Assembly: GCA_964510055.1 (NCBI GenBank)
Contig: CAZDZY010000023.1
Location: 1-35,892 of the forward strand
DNA length: 35,892 bases
DNA from: DTFZ01 sp964510055
GTDB taxonomy: Bacteria; Bacillota; Clostridia; Christensenellales; SZUA-584
Direction: 5' to 3'
Positions 15,526-24,497 of this stretch are shown here, piece after piece (the first letter of the stretch is position 1; every line of letters begins with the position of its first letter). A model generated the notes under the pieces. It was not told the origin of the DNA, made no database searches, and saw only the letters and a program-made list of their open reading frames with translations. The position numbers and the translations under genes were made by a program.

Positions 15526-16710
15526 ATGACAAATAATAAAAGTTTATTAGCCGGTATACAGGGTAAAAAACGCAGGGAACGCATTTCAAACACAAATTTG
15601 CTGCTGACCATAACGATCTGCACGTTCGTTGGCATGTACTTATTTGCCATGTTTGTCTGGGGTGAAGGTTGGCTGAAACCTCAGCAGTTCCTTAATCTTT
15701 TCAATAATAATTCGTTTTTGATCGTGATCTCCTGCGGGCTGACTATGGTTATGATTGCAGGCGGCATTGATATTTCGGTGGGCGGCATAACCGCGCTGGT
15801 GACAATGGTCTGCGTTGTTTATCTGAACGGCTATGCCGGCAAACCGGTCACCGAAGCCGATCTTGCGCTGGCCAATCAAGGCAATGTGATCGGTTCACTG
15901 GGTCTGGCTTTAGGTATCGGGTTGGCATTCGGATTGATTCAGGGATTTTTGATATCATACTTGGAGATACAGCCCTTTATTATTACGTTAGCGGGCATGC
16001 AGTTTGCAATAGGCATGATAACAGTAGTCAGTAAGGAGCCGAGCACAGCGGCGAACGAAGCTTTCCTGGCACTTAAAAATTTTCGCATCGAAATTCCGGG
16101 CATAGGGTATTATGCGAAAAATGGCAACTACATTCCCGCCACTATTGAACCAGGTGTAATAGCAGCCATAGTTGTGGTATTAGCTGTGTTTGTTATTTTA
16201 AAATGGACGCGTTTCGGGCGAAACCTCTATGCGGTGGGCGGCAACAGCCAGAGCGCTTTAATGCTCGGCATAAATGTAAAACGCACAAAATTCTTTGCTT
16301 ACTTGCTTTGCGGACTATTATCCGGAATAGGCGGTTATGTCTATTTGATGCATACAGGGGCAGGTAATGCTTCCAATGCAGGCCAAGCAGAAATGAAAGC
16401 GATCGCAGCTGCTATTATAGGCGGTACACTGTTGACCGGCGGTATCGGCAACGTGATCGGAACGCTTTTCGGGGTGCTTTCACTATTGACGATAACCAGT
16501 ATTGTGGTTGATTCGGGGCTTAATCAGGCATGGTGGCAAAGCATTACCACCGGACTTATGCTAACATGCTTTATATTGCTACAGAGCCTGGTCCTTAGGT
16601 TTCGTGAAAAGCGCGGCTTCGGGAAAAGGATGACGCTGAAGAAAAAGAGAAATGGAAAAGATATAGAACCCGGAAAAGACATAATACCGGGTAAAGGATT
16701 AACAACATAG
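15526..16710 (+). CDS. Sugar ABC transporter permease (YjfF-like, CUT2)
   Basis: 394 residues, the second membrane subunit. Motifs include CGLTMVMIAGGIDISVGG, LEIQPFIITLAGMQFAIG, YAVGGNSQSALMLGINV and IIGGTLLTGGIGNVIGT, all typical of RbsC/YjfF-type permeases. The pair of unlike permeases matches the YtfQRT-YjfF layout. SD GGAG at 15512-15515; 4 bases after the previous stop. The C-terminal tail is highly charged (KKKRNGKD with repeated EPGKD/IPGK-like units). Last gene of the transporter set; a 153-base gap follows before the kinase gene. Confidence 0.9.
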   Translation: MTNNKSLLAGIQGKKRRERISNTNLLLTITICTFVGMYLFAMFVWGEGWLKPQQFLNLFNNNSFLIVISCGLTMVMIAGGIDISVGGITALVTMVCVVYLNGYAGKPVTEADLALANQGNVIGSLGLALGIGLAFGLIQGFLISYLEIQPFIITLAGMQFAIGMITVVSKEPSTAANEAFLALKNFRIEIPGIGYYAKNGNYIPATIEPGVIAAIVVVLAVFVILKWTRFGRNLYAVGGNSQSALMLGINVKRTKFFAYLLCGLLSGIGGYVYLMHTGAGNASNAGQAEMKAIAAAIIGGTLLTGGIGNVIGTLFGVLSLLTITSIVVDSGLNQAWWQSITTGLMLTCFILLQSLVLRFREKRGFGKRMTLKKKRNGKDIEPGKDIIPGKGLTT

Positions 16711-16806
16711 CCCGAAGCAGCCTTTAACGCGTATTTCGTATTTGCTCCGGTATTTCATGAAAGAGCTATAAAATCAGACGATATTTCTCTTTACATCTTA
16801 CTGCTG

Positions 16807-16826
16807 CTTAATAGATAATTATTAAG
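16807..16826. promoter_or_regulatory. Inverted repeat before the kinase gene
   Basis: CTTAAT (16807-16812) and ATTAAG (16821-16826) flank an AT-rich 8-base centre, about 40 bases before ATG 16864. It could be an operator or a weak hairpin. Confidence 0.3.
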
Positions 16827-16863
16827 TTAAGGCATAAAGGAAACTTGGAGGTTTCAGCGAACT

Positions 16864-18453
16864 ATGGATATACAGAAAAGCAAAAATTCTATAAGCGCCG
16901 GAGAGACATACCTCGGCATAGAACTCGGCTCGACGCGTATAAAGGCTGTGCTTATAGACAAGGAACATGAGGCCATAGCGTCCGGCAGCCATACTTGGGA
17001 AAACAAGTTTGAGAACGGCGTATGGACATATTCTTTGGATGATATCTGGAAAGGTATCCGTAATTGTTATACACGGCTGGTAGTGGATGTATATGAAAGA
17101 TACGGCATAATGCTAAAATCGGTCGGCGCGATTGGAATATCGGCAATGATGCACGGTTATATGGCGTTTGACAGTGACGGGAAACTGCTTGCGCCCTTCA
17201 GGACGTGGCGCAATACTTGTACGGGAGAAGCGTCCGCAAAACTTACGGAACTCTTTGGTTTCAATATTCCGCAGCGCTGGAGCATAGCGCATTTGTATCA
17301 GGCCATATTAAGCGGTGAAGAACACGTTACGCAAATTCGCTTTATTACAACGCTTGCGGGTTATATACACTGGCAGCTGACCGGTAAAAAGGCGCTTGGC
17401 ATAGGAGATGCGTCGGGAATGTTCCCGATAGACGATAATACAAGGCAATACGACAGCCGTATGCTCAAGGTGTTTGACGGGCTGATAGCCGATAAAGGAT
17501 TCGCATGGAAACTTGAAAATATATTGCCCGCTGTGCTGCCCGCAGGAACGGGTGCGGGAACATTGACCGAGGAAGGGGCAAAACTGCTCGATCCTTCCGG
17601 CACGCTCGAGGCGGGCACACTAATGTGTCCGCCCGAGGGCGACGCAGGCACCGGGATGGTCGCCACAAACAGCGTACGGAAACGTACGGGCAACGTAAGC
17701 GCGGGTACGAGCGTGTTCGCTATGGCCGTGCTTGAAAAACCCCTTTCAAAAGTATACCCTGAGGCGGATATGGTGACTACGCCATCAGGAGATCCCGTCG
17801 CGATGATACACTGCAACAACTTTTTAGGCGACATAGATGCTTGGACAATGCTGCTTGGCGAAGCAGCGAAAGAGCTGGGAGCCGAATTCGATAATGATAA
17901 GCTTTACGGAACGCTTTTCAGAAAAGCGCTTGAAGGCAGCGCTGACTGCGGAAGCCTGCTCAATTTTAATTACATTTCGGGTGAGCACATAACAGGCTTT
18001 ACCGAAGGACGCCCGCTTTTTATGCGTCTGCCCGATGCTAAGCTGAGTTTGCCCGATTTTATGAGGGTACATCTTTACTCCGCATGCGCCACGCTGAAGA
18101 TAGGCATGGATATATTATTCATGGAAAAAGTAAAACTCGATTCTATGACGGGACACGGAGGTTTTTTTAAAGTACCGATAGTAGGCCAGAAGATAATGGC
18201 CGCAGCATTAGGCGTACCGATATCCGTTATGGCAACAGCCGGCGAGGGCGGGCCGTGGGGCATGGCGATATTGGCGTCGTATATGAAAAATAATCGGGGA
18301 GAAGGACTCGCCGATTATCTTTCGGAACGCGTGTTTAACAATGCAGAACGCTCAACGGCAGAGCCTGACCCTGCGGATATGGCAGGGTTTGAAAAGTTCA
18401 TTGAGCGGTATAAAGCAGGCTTTAGCGTTGAACGGGCGGCGGCAGCCGTTTAA
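16864..18453 (+). CDS. FGGY-family carbohydrate kinase, probable L-ribulokinase
   Basis: 529 residues. The FGGY_N domain opens with YLGIELGSTRIKAVLID (phosphate-1 motif) and includes GISAMMHGYMAFD; the FGGY_C domain contains GNVSAGTSVFAM and GHGGFFKVPIVGQKIMAAALG, with GEGGPWGMAIL near the end. It is next to araA, so phosphorylation of L-ribulose to ribulose 5-phosphate is the probable reaction. The sequence is unlike classical E. coli AraB and closer in general look to the clostridial type for which a separate ribulokinase (AraK) was described. Xylulokinase activity cannot be excluded. GGAGGT lies 11 bases before ATG 16864. Confidence 0.85.
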   Translation: MDIQKSKNSISAGETYLGIELGSTRIKAVLIDKEHEAIASGSHTWENKFENGVWTYSLDDIWKGIRNCYTRLVVDVYERYGIMLKSVGAIGISAMMHGYMAFDSDGKLLAPFRTWRNTCTGEASAKLTELFGFNIPQRWSIAHLYQAILSGEEHVTQIRFITTLAGYIHWQLTGKKALGIGDASGMFPIDDNTRQYDSRMLKVFDGLIADKGFAWKLENILPAVLPAGTGAGTLTEEGAKLLDPSGTLEAGTLMCPPEGDAGTGMVATNSVRKRTGNVSAGTSVFAMAVLEKPLSKVYPEADMVTTPSGDPVAMIHCNNFLGDIDAWTMLLGEAAKELGAEFDNDKLYGTLFRKALEGSADCGSLLNFNYISGEHITGFTEGRPLFMRLPDAKLSLPDFMRVHLYSACATLKIGMDILFMEKVKLDSMTGHGGFFKVPIVGQKIMAAALGVPISVMATAGEGGPWGMAILASYMKNNRGEGLADYLSERVFNNAERSTAEPDPADMAGFEKFIERYKAGFSVERAAAAV

Positions 18454-18480
18454 ATGCTTAAAAGAAATGAGGAGATAAAT

Positions 18481-19944
18481 ATGTCTTATAAGTTTTGGTT
18501 TGTAGTAGGCAGCCAGCATCTTTACGGCCCCGAAGTGTTAAAAGAGGTGGCCGCGCACGCGAAGACAATAACGGACGGATTCAATGCGGATAGAAGCATA
18601 TCTTTTGAAGTAATATGTAAGGGCGTTGTAACGACGCCCGACGAGATAAAGAAAGTTTGTGTCGAGGCAAACGGCGACGCGAAATGCGCCGGCGTCATTA
18701 CGTGGATGCACACATTTTCGCCGAGCAAGATGTGGATAGGGGGGTTGACGCTGCTTAACAAACCGTACCTGCATCTCAATACGCAATTCAACAGGGATCT
18801 GCCTTTCGATACTATCGATATGAACTTTATGAACACTAACCAGTCGGCTCACGGCGACAGGGAGCACGGGTTCATAACCGCGAGGCTCAGGATGAAACGA
18901 AAGGTCGTCTGCGGGTACTGGGAAGACACAACGTTCAGAGAACGTGTAGGCGGCTGGATGAGGAGCGCCGCCGGCGCTATAGCAAGCAGGAGCCTTAAGG
19001 TAATGAGGCTGGGCGACAATATGAGATATGTCGCCGTTACAGAAGGCGACAAGGTGCAGGCTGAGAAGGACTTAGGGTGGAGCGTCAACACGTACGGCGT
19101 AGGCGGGTTTGTTGAAAAGGTAAATGCGGTTTCACAGGAACAGGTCGATCAGAAAGTTGAAGAGTATAAAAGTAAGTATACATTCAATACAGATAATATA
19201 AAATCGGTAAGGTATCAGGCAAAACTTGAGATCGCGCTTGAAGGGATGTTGGAGGAAGGCAGTTTCAACGCGTATACGGATTCGTTCGAAGACCTCTTCG
19301 GATTAGAGCAGCTCCCGGGTCTAGCTTCTCAGGATCTTATGGGCAAAGGTTACGGGTTCGGCGCGGAGGGCGACTGGAAGCAGGCGGCGCTGCAGGCCGT
19401 TATCGCAGCTATGTCGCAGGGTCTTAGTAAAGGCTATTCGTTCATCGAAGATTATACGTATCATCTCGAAGAAGGAAACGAGGCCGTACTTGGCGCGCAT
19501 ATGCTCGAGGTTTCGCCCGCTATATCCAAGGGCAAACCAAAAATGGAGGTGCATCCCCTGGGCATAGGGGGCAAGGATGACCCGGCGCGCCTTGTATTTG
19601 AAGGTAAAGAGGGTGACGCCATACTTGTTACTATAGTCGATATGGGCGGGCGGTTCAGGATGATAGCGCATGATATACACGCTATAAAACCGATGAAAGA
19701 GATGCCGAACCTGCCTGTAGCGAGCGTGATGTGGCGGCCGGAACCGGATATGATAACGGGCAACGAGGCATGGATATTATGCGGAGGTACGCACCACAGC
19801 GTAATATCATACGACCTCACGGCAGAGCACATGAGAGACTTCGCGGAGATAATGGGCATTGAGTTCATACATATAGGCAAGGAAACGAGGATCGGGGAAC
19901 TTAGGGATAAGCTCGCCATAGGCGATATAATATGGGGGAGATAA
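18481..19944 (+). CDS. araA: L-arabinose isomerase
   Basis: Converts L-arabinose to L-ribulose. 487 residues, normal length. It opens with YKFWFVVGSQHLYG. Other typical stretches are HTFSPSKMWIGGL, QFNRDLPFDTIDMNFMN, RVGGWMRSAAGA, VMRLGDNMRYVAVTEGDK, NSKG-region GLSKGYSFIEDYTYH, MLEVSPAIS and CGGTHHSVIS (metal and active-site His/Glu). I chose ATG 18481 because GAGGAG lies just before it and homologues start here; an in-frame ATG at 18454 adds nine residues. It follows the kinase by 27 bases. Ile codons are mostly ATA (24 of 31 by my count). No epimerase (AraD) follows, so that enzyme must be elsewhere. Confidence 0.95.
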   Translation: MSYKFWFVVGSQHLYGPEVLKEVAAHAKTITDGFNADRSISFEVICKGVVTTPDEIKKVCVEANGDAKCAGVITWMHTFSPSKMWIGGLTLLNKPYLHLNTQFNRDLPFDTIDMNFMNTNQSAHGDREHGFITARLRMKRKVVCGYWEDTTFRERVGGWMRSAAGAIASRSLKVMRLGDNMRYVAVTEGDKVQAEKDLGWSVNTYGVGGFVEKVNAVSQEQVDQKVEEYKSKYTFNTDNIKSVRYQAKLEIALEGMLEEGSFNAYTDSFEDLFGLEQLPGLASQDLMGKGYGFGAEGDWKQAALQAVIAAMSQGLSKGYSFIEDYTYHLEEGNEAVLGAHMLEVSPAISKGKPKMEVHPLGIGGKDDPARLVFEGKEGDAILVTIVDMGGRFRMIAHDIHAIKPMKEMPNLPVASVMWRPEPDMITGNEAWILCGGTHHSVISYDLTAEHMRDFAEIMGIEFIHIGKETRIGELRDKLAIGDIIWGR

Positions 19945-19986
19945 TTATATCCAAATAGATTTATAATAAATAGCAGCCCATACAAT

Positions 19987-20029
19987 CAACAGCCTTTTAT
20001 GAAAAACATCATACAGGCTGTTGTTTTTT
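19987..20029 (+). terminator. Terminator after araA
   Basis: CAACAGCCT (19987-19995) pairs perfectly with AGGCTGTTG (20015-20023), followed by six T. The loop is 19 bases. Confidence 0.85.
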
Positions 20030-20085
20030 ATCTGCAATTATCGCACTACCAATAATGCGTATACTTACTAATAATTATTTGTCCA

Positions 20086-20114
20086 TTGTCAGGATATAAT
20101 TGATTGAATATAAT
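20086..20114 (+). promoter_or_regulatory. Promoter for mrp
   Basis: TTGTCA at 20086-20091, a 17-base spacer and TATAAT at 20109-20114, about 35 bases before ATG 20149. Confidence 0.65.
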
Positions 20115-20148
20115 TATTCGTTGTAAGAATGATTACGGGAGAAAATAA

Positions 20149-20973
20149 ATGAGCGAAAATTGTGACCATAATTGTGAACGGTGCGCCAAAGAATGCGGCG
20201 AAAGGAAGGTCGCCTTTTCCGCAAAACTTAATGAATCGAGCAGTATAAAAAAAGTGATCGGTATTGTTAGCGGAAAAGGCGGGGTAGGGAAATCGCTCGT
20301 TACTTCGCTTCTGGCGGTAATGATGAGCAGGAAGGGATATTCAGTTGCTATACTTGATGCCGATATAACCGGCCCTTCCATACCTAAAATATTCGGCGTA
20401 AAAGAGAAGGCCGAAAGCAGCGACCTTGGCATACACCCTGTAATAAGCGATAAGGGGATCAAAATAATATCGATAAATCTGCTTTTGGAAAACGAGACCG
20501 AACCGGTGATTTGGAGAGGGCCGATACTAGCGGGAGTAGTTAAACAGTTTTGGACGGACGTGGTTTGGGGTGATGTGGATTATATGTTCATAGACATGCC
20601 GCCCGGAACGGGAGACGTTGTTCTTACCGTCTTTCAATCGCTGCCTGTGGATGGGCTTATCGTAGTCACTTCGCCTCAGGAGATGGTCTCCGTGATAGTT
20701 TCCAAGGCAGTAAAGATGGCAAAATTGATGAAAATACCCATATTGGGGATAATAGAGAACATGAGCTGGTTCGAATGCCCGGATTGCGGGAAAAAAACAA
20801 AGCTGTTCGGGAACAGCCATGCGGAAGAAACGGCCGGGGATTACGGGCTTAAAGTACTCGCATCTGTGCCCATAGATCCGAGGCTGTCCGCGCGCTGCGA
20901 CGAAGGAACTATCGAAGGATTCGCAGGAGGCTGGCTCGAGGAAACGGCAAGTTTGATCAATAATATTAAATGA
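20149..20973 (+). CDS. mrp: Mrp/NBP35-type Fe-S carrier P-loop ATPase
   Basis: 274 residues. A short N-terminal cysteine stretch (C5, C9, C12, C16 in the first 20 residues) precedes the deviant Walker A SGKGGVGKS at 41-49. DADITGPSIPK, MFIDMPPGTGDV and NMSWFECPDCGKKTKLFG follow; the last holds the CxxC that binds a bridging [4Fe-4S] cluster in the dimer. The role is carriage of Fe-S clusters to target enzymes. The N-terminal cysteines are common in clostridial members and may hold a second cluster. It is monocistronic here with its own promoter; GGGAG lies before ATG 20149. It connects functionally with nifS-iscU but is far from them. Confidence 0.92.
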   Translation: MSENCDHNCERCAKECGERKVAFSAKLNESSSIKKVIGIVSGKGGVGKSLVTSLLAVMMSRKGYSVAILDADITGPSIPKIFGVKEKAESSDLGIHPVISDKGIKIISINLLLENETEPVIWRGPILAGVVKQFWTDVVWGDVDYMFIDMPPGTGDVVLTVFQSLPVDGLIVVTSPQEMVSVIVSKAVKMAKLMKIPILGIIENMSWFECPDCGKKTKLFGNSHAEETAGDYGLKVLASVPIDPRLSARCDEGTIEGFAGGWLEETASLINNIK

Positions 20974-21043
20974 ACAAGAAATATTAAGACGTCTACGTTA
21001 CAAACGGAATATATTGCATCAGATCAGAGGGATCAACAGCTTT

Positions 21044-23323
21044 TTATCGTCCAAGCAGTATCCGATGCCAAAGATATCCCGATATCCCAAGGTCGGCGCG
21101 TAAACGTTTTTCCAACGAGGCGCTGAATTCGCATAACTTGATAAGGTCGTAATCGACCGGTTCTTCCAACCTGAACCGCATTCGTATTACGCTATCGCAC
21201 GACGCAGTCATTTCGACAGAATCAAGATATTCATCGACACGTTTAGCAAAGCTCGTTATAGTATCACCGGGCTCCTGCACCACCCCTAAAAATGATGACT
21301 GGCGTATGATCTTGCCGTAACAGGCTCCTATCCTTTCGCTGATAGAGTCATATTTACGGCAGAGCCGTTTATAATATCCATCGGCGCCTTTTTGAAAAGA
21401 TATAAGACGGATCACGGCAAATATTAATGCGACAAATAACAGACCCGTTAGCACGATAAGAATGATCCTGATTTCAACGGGCATGCCGTTGTGTGTAGTA
21501 TCGTTATTTGGTATTTTTATTTCGTTCGGTCCGTTATCTGCATTGGGAATAGGATAATATCCTTCAGCGATGACTTGTTCAACAACTGCATTCTCATAAA
21601 AATTCCAACGGGTCGGATCAAAAGGGATCCAGCCTATACCCTTAAAGTAGATTTCGGTCCATGCGTGCGCTGTAGCATTGGTTGCCAGAAACGCGTCGCT
21701 GGATGTCGATCCCGGATTCCTTTTTAAGGCGTATCCCACTACGTAACGCGCGGGCAGGCCGGAGGCACGCGCAAGCACAGTCATGGCGCTCGCGTAGTAA
21801 ACGCAATATCCTTTACGGCTCTGGAGAAACTGCGCAACAAAATCCGAACTCTCCGACGGTATGCCCGGTGAAAGCGTATAAGTACAATTATCGGCCAGCC
21901 AGCTTTCGATTGCTAAAGCTTTTTCATAAGGAGAGTTGTATTTCATAGTAATATCTTCAGCCGTCCGATAAACGCTTTTGGGCAAAGTATCAGGCAATTG
22001 CATATATCCTGTGAGGATCGCCTCCATATTTTTGTCCTCTGTTTTATCGGCAAACGATTCAAGTTCAAGCATGTTATCGTTAAAGTCAGGCAGATTCCTG
22101 TCAAAAACCAAAGTACGCATTTTATAGCTGAGCAACCACTGAGGGACAGACATAAAAATCTCCGATTGATCGTTAAAGAATACGTCCGACATATCCAGAG
22201 ATTTGCTTTCCAGTGACTGCATTTGTCCTGCAGTGAATAAAGTTCTTCCATGCTCTGTATATGAAATATCAAAGTCGGCCTGATAAGTGATCCTGGCGAA
22301 AAGTTCTTCAGCCGGTTTTCCCCCGTAAGGCTTATCCATACCAAAGATATCGCGTCGTTTTCCCTGCCAGAAAATACTTATTAACCTGTATCTGCGCAAC
22401 GATGAAGTATCATACCATTTTTGACCGTCGTAAGTATCGTATACTGCGCCCGAAAGAAGGGCCGGCGTTTCAGTTTTTACTTTCATTACAATAGAGTTGT
22501 CTAATGCGACGTCGCCGCCCAAACGCTGTTCCAATGGATTGAATCCTGAAATGCCGATATTAAACGATCCCTGCACCGGGCTTTCATTTTCACCCAACCC
22601 TATAAAATCACGAAAATCATCAATAAAATCTACAAACCATTTAGCGCGCCAGTCCTTATCGTTTTTAGGCGATATTGAAAAAGACAGCAGTAAAATAACA
22701 GGCAGGATGACCATTGCGGTAATCATAAGAAGGGAACTCTGTATCTTTTCGGATTCAGGCAGATCACGGTTTATCCTGTTGCTTGTCATTTTTGCCATAG
22801 AAAGAAATATTACAAATATCAGCATACCGAGTATAGGCCAAAATGTCCCGATATCAGTTATGTATGCCCACACCATCAATGCGGCTGCTACAGGAAGCAG
22901 CGCGGGGAAAAAGAAAAGTTTGCGGAAGAACAGATATGAAAGTATAGCGGCGGGAAGCGCCGCGGCAAGCTGAACTATAATTATACTTCCGTTCATCGAA
23001 TATGGGAACATATCGGGAAAGGACTCAGAGCACCAGCTTATAAAGCCGTCTATATACGTCCACAACTCCTGATTAACGTCAAAAATCGTGGTTATCAGAA
23101 GCGTTATGGAAATAGCGGATATAAGGAATACAGGCAGGAGCCACCATTTACGTGTAAACAGTGCTATCAGCGCAAGGTCGACAGCCATAATCAGCAGACA
23201 GGTCCAATAGTCTGTCACTATCCCTGCAGACGGCAGAAATATCGTGCAGACAGACGCACCCAGCAATATCGAGCAACAGATATCTGTAAGAAAAGAAGCT
23301 GTTTTTGATTTCAGAAATTTCAT
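21044..23323 (-). CDS. Transglutaminase-like (TgpA-type) membrane protein
   Basis: 759 residues. The N-terminal third has about six membrane helices (residues about 10-210). A large extracytoplasmic region follows, containing a transglutaminase-like core with Cys in SRKGYCVYYASAMTVLARASGLPARYV split by the family pattern, His in TAHAWTE and Asp in WIPFDPT, the papain-like triad. One more membrane helix (RIILIVLTGLLFVALIFAV) and a cytoplasmic tail of DUF4129 type end the protein. I chose ATG 23323 (GAGGGA upstream); a longer frame to 23491 would run into the DUF58 gene. The substrate is unknown. With the MoxR and DUF58 genes upstream it forms a common conserved trio. Confidence 0.88.
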   Translation of the reverse strand: MKFLKSKTASFLTDICCSILLGASVCTIFLPSAGIVTDYWTCLLIMAVDLALIALFTRKWWLLPVFLISAISITLLITTIFDVNQELWTYIDGFISWCSESFPDMFPYSMNGSIIIVQLAAALPAAILSYLFFRKLFFFPALLPVAAALMVWAYITDIGTFWPILGMLIFVIFLSMAKMTSNRINRDLPESEKIQSSLLMITAMVILPVILLLSFSISPKNDKDWRAKWFVDFIDDFRDFIGLGENESPVQGSFNIGISGFNPLEQRLGGDVALDNSIVMKVKTETPALLSGAVYDTYDGQKWYDTSSLRRYRLISIFWQGKRRDIFGMDKPYGGKPAEELFARITYQADFDISYTEHGRTLFTAGQMQSLESKSLDMSDVFFNDQSEIFMSVPQWLLSYKMRTLVFDRNLPDFNDNMLELESFADKTEDKNMEAILTGYMQLPDTLPKSVYRTAEDITMKYNSPYEKALAIESWLADNCTYTLSPGIPSESSDFVAQFLQSRKGYCVYYASAMTVLARASGLPARYVVGYALKRNPGSTSSDAFLATNATAHAWTEIYFKGIGWIPFDPTRWNFYENAVVEQVIAEGYYPIPNADNGPNEIKIPNNDTTHNGMPVEIRIILIVLTGLLFVALIFAVIRLISFQKGADGYYKRLCRKYDSISERIGACYGKIIRQSSFLGVVQEPGDTITSFAKRVDEYLDSVEMTASCDSVIRMRFRLEEPVDYDLIKLCEFSASLEKRLRADLGISGYLWHRILLGR

Positions 23324-23333
23324 TTTTCCCTCG

Positions 23334-24497
23334 CTATAACAGGCTGTGCAGAGCATCTGCGGCGTTGCTTCCGGCTTCCATGTATAATGTCTGGATATGG
23401 ATCGCTGGTTTTGAGCCGCCAACGATGACCAAGGTAACTGTTTGATATTTCCCGAGAACAGATTCAAGGCGCTGCATGGACGCAGGATCATTACCTCTGG
23501 TTAGAACAAAAAATGCGTATCCTTTTTTAAAACTCCTGTTTGCCCTTTCCAGCGTGACTTGCAGATCGGCTTTATCAGTGAAAGGAAGCATTGCGAGATA
23601 TTTCTGTATTTTTTCAAAACCGGAGAGGCTTGCACATTCTACGGGTTTTAAATCACCCGCGCTGTCCATTAAACATACCTCATGGTTGCGGTATAAGCCG
23701 TGAAGAGCGATGCACGCTGCGCATTCGCAGATCGTATCGGAATAGATCAAAATTTCTTCGCCTTTAAGCCCATACGAAGCGGTGTCGACCAATATCATCA
23801 CACGTTCTCTTTCGGGGTACTCATATTGTTTTACGAAAAGTTCGCCTTGCTGAGCTGATTTCTTCCAATGAACGCGTTTGAGTGAATCGCCTTCATGGTA
23901 GAGACGCGCGCCGGAAACGCTGTCGCCTGTCTCGGCCTGCCTTAAGTAACCGTCACTGAAGAGTTTTGTGTCTATGATATCCGTAGATACTTTGCCTGGG
24001 ATCTGCGCCTTTGGCAGCACCACAAGCTCCCGCATCTTATAATAAGGCAGCCAACGCATATCATACGGGAATGAAAGCAAACCGAAAATATCGGTTATTT
24101 TCAATTTTGTCATGCCGACGCTGTATTTTCCGCGGTAAGGCGTTGTGACGGGGATATTAAACTTTTTACTGGTGTAAGGTGCCAGACTGAAAACAAGCCT
24201 TACGTCCTGGCTGGATGAAACGACGTCGATATGAACTTCGATGAGCGATAAAGGAAACGGTTTTTCATTTACTATCTCAAGATTAAGGGTCGTTTCTTTG
24301 CCTTTGACACAGATGTTATTTGACAGCTCCTGCTTGAATTTGAATGTCTGCACCGTCCAGATGTTTATTATTATTACGGCGATTATTATTAATACCTGCG
24401 TAAGAAAAACTATATAATATACCCGCATGCCCGTGTACATTCCCGCGAGCAGACATGTTGCCATAACCGCATAGTATGACCATCTTAAAAGTTTCAT
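23334..24497 (-). CDS. DUF58-domain protein
   Basis: 387 residues. Two membrane helices near the N-terminus (about 8-25 and 30-48) are followed by a beta-rich segment. The DUF58 core has DSVSGARLYHEGDSLKRVHWKKSA, then a von Willebrand A-like fold with a MIDAS-type start MILVDTASYG. DUF58 proteins are membrane-anchored partners of MoxR ATPases; their biochemical role is not settled. It overlaps the MoxR gene by four bases (24494-24497) and precedes the transglutaminase gene by 10 bases, so the three are one operon on the minus strand. Confidence 0.88.
   Translation of the reverse strand: MKLLRWSYYAVMATCLLAGMYTGMRVYYIVFLTQVLIIIAVIIINIWTVQTFKFKQELSNNICVKGKETTLNLEIVNEKPFPLSLIEVHIDVVSSSQDVRLVFSLAPYTSKKFNIPVTTPYRGKYSVGMTKLKITDIFGLLSFPYDMRWLPYYKMRELVVLPKAQIPGKVSTDIIDTKLFSDGYLRQAETGDSVSGARLYHEGDSLKRVHWKKSAQQGELFVKQYEYPERERVMILVDTASYGLKGEEILIYSDTICECAACIALHGLYRNHEVCLMDSAGDLKPVECASLSGFEKIQKYLAMLPFTDKADLQVTLERANRSFKKGYAFFVLTRGNDPASMQRLESVLGKYQTVTLVIVGGSKPAIHIQTLYMEAGSNAADALHSLL

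Noticed and set aside
23324..23491. N-terminal extension of the transglutaminase-like protein
   Set aside because: It would overlap the DUF58 coding region by about 160 bases, and ATG 23323 has a good SD directly upstream.
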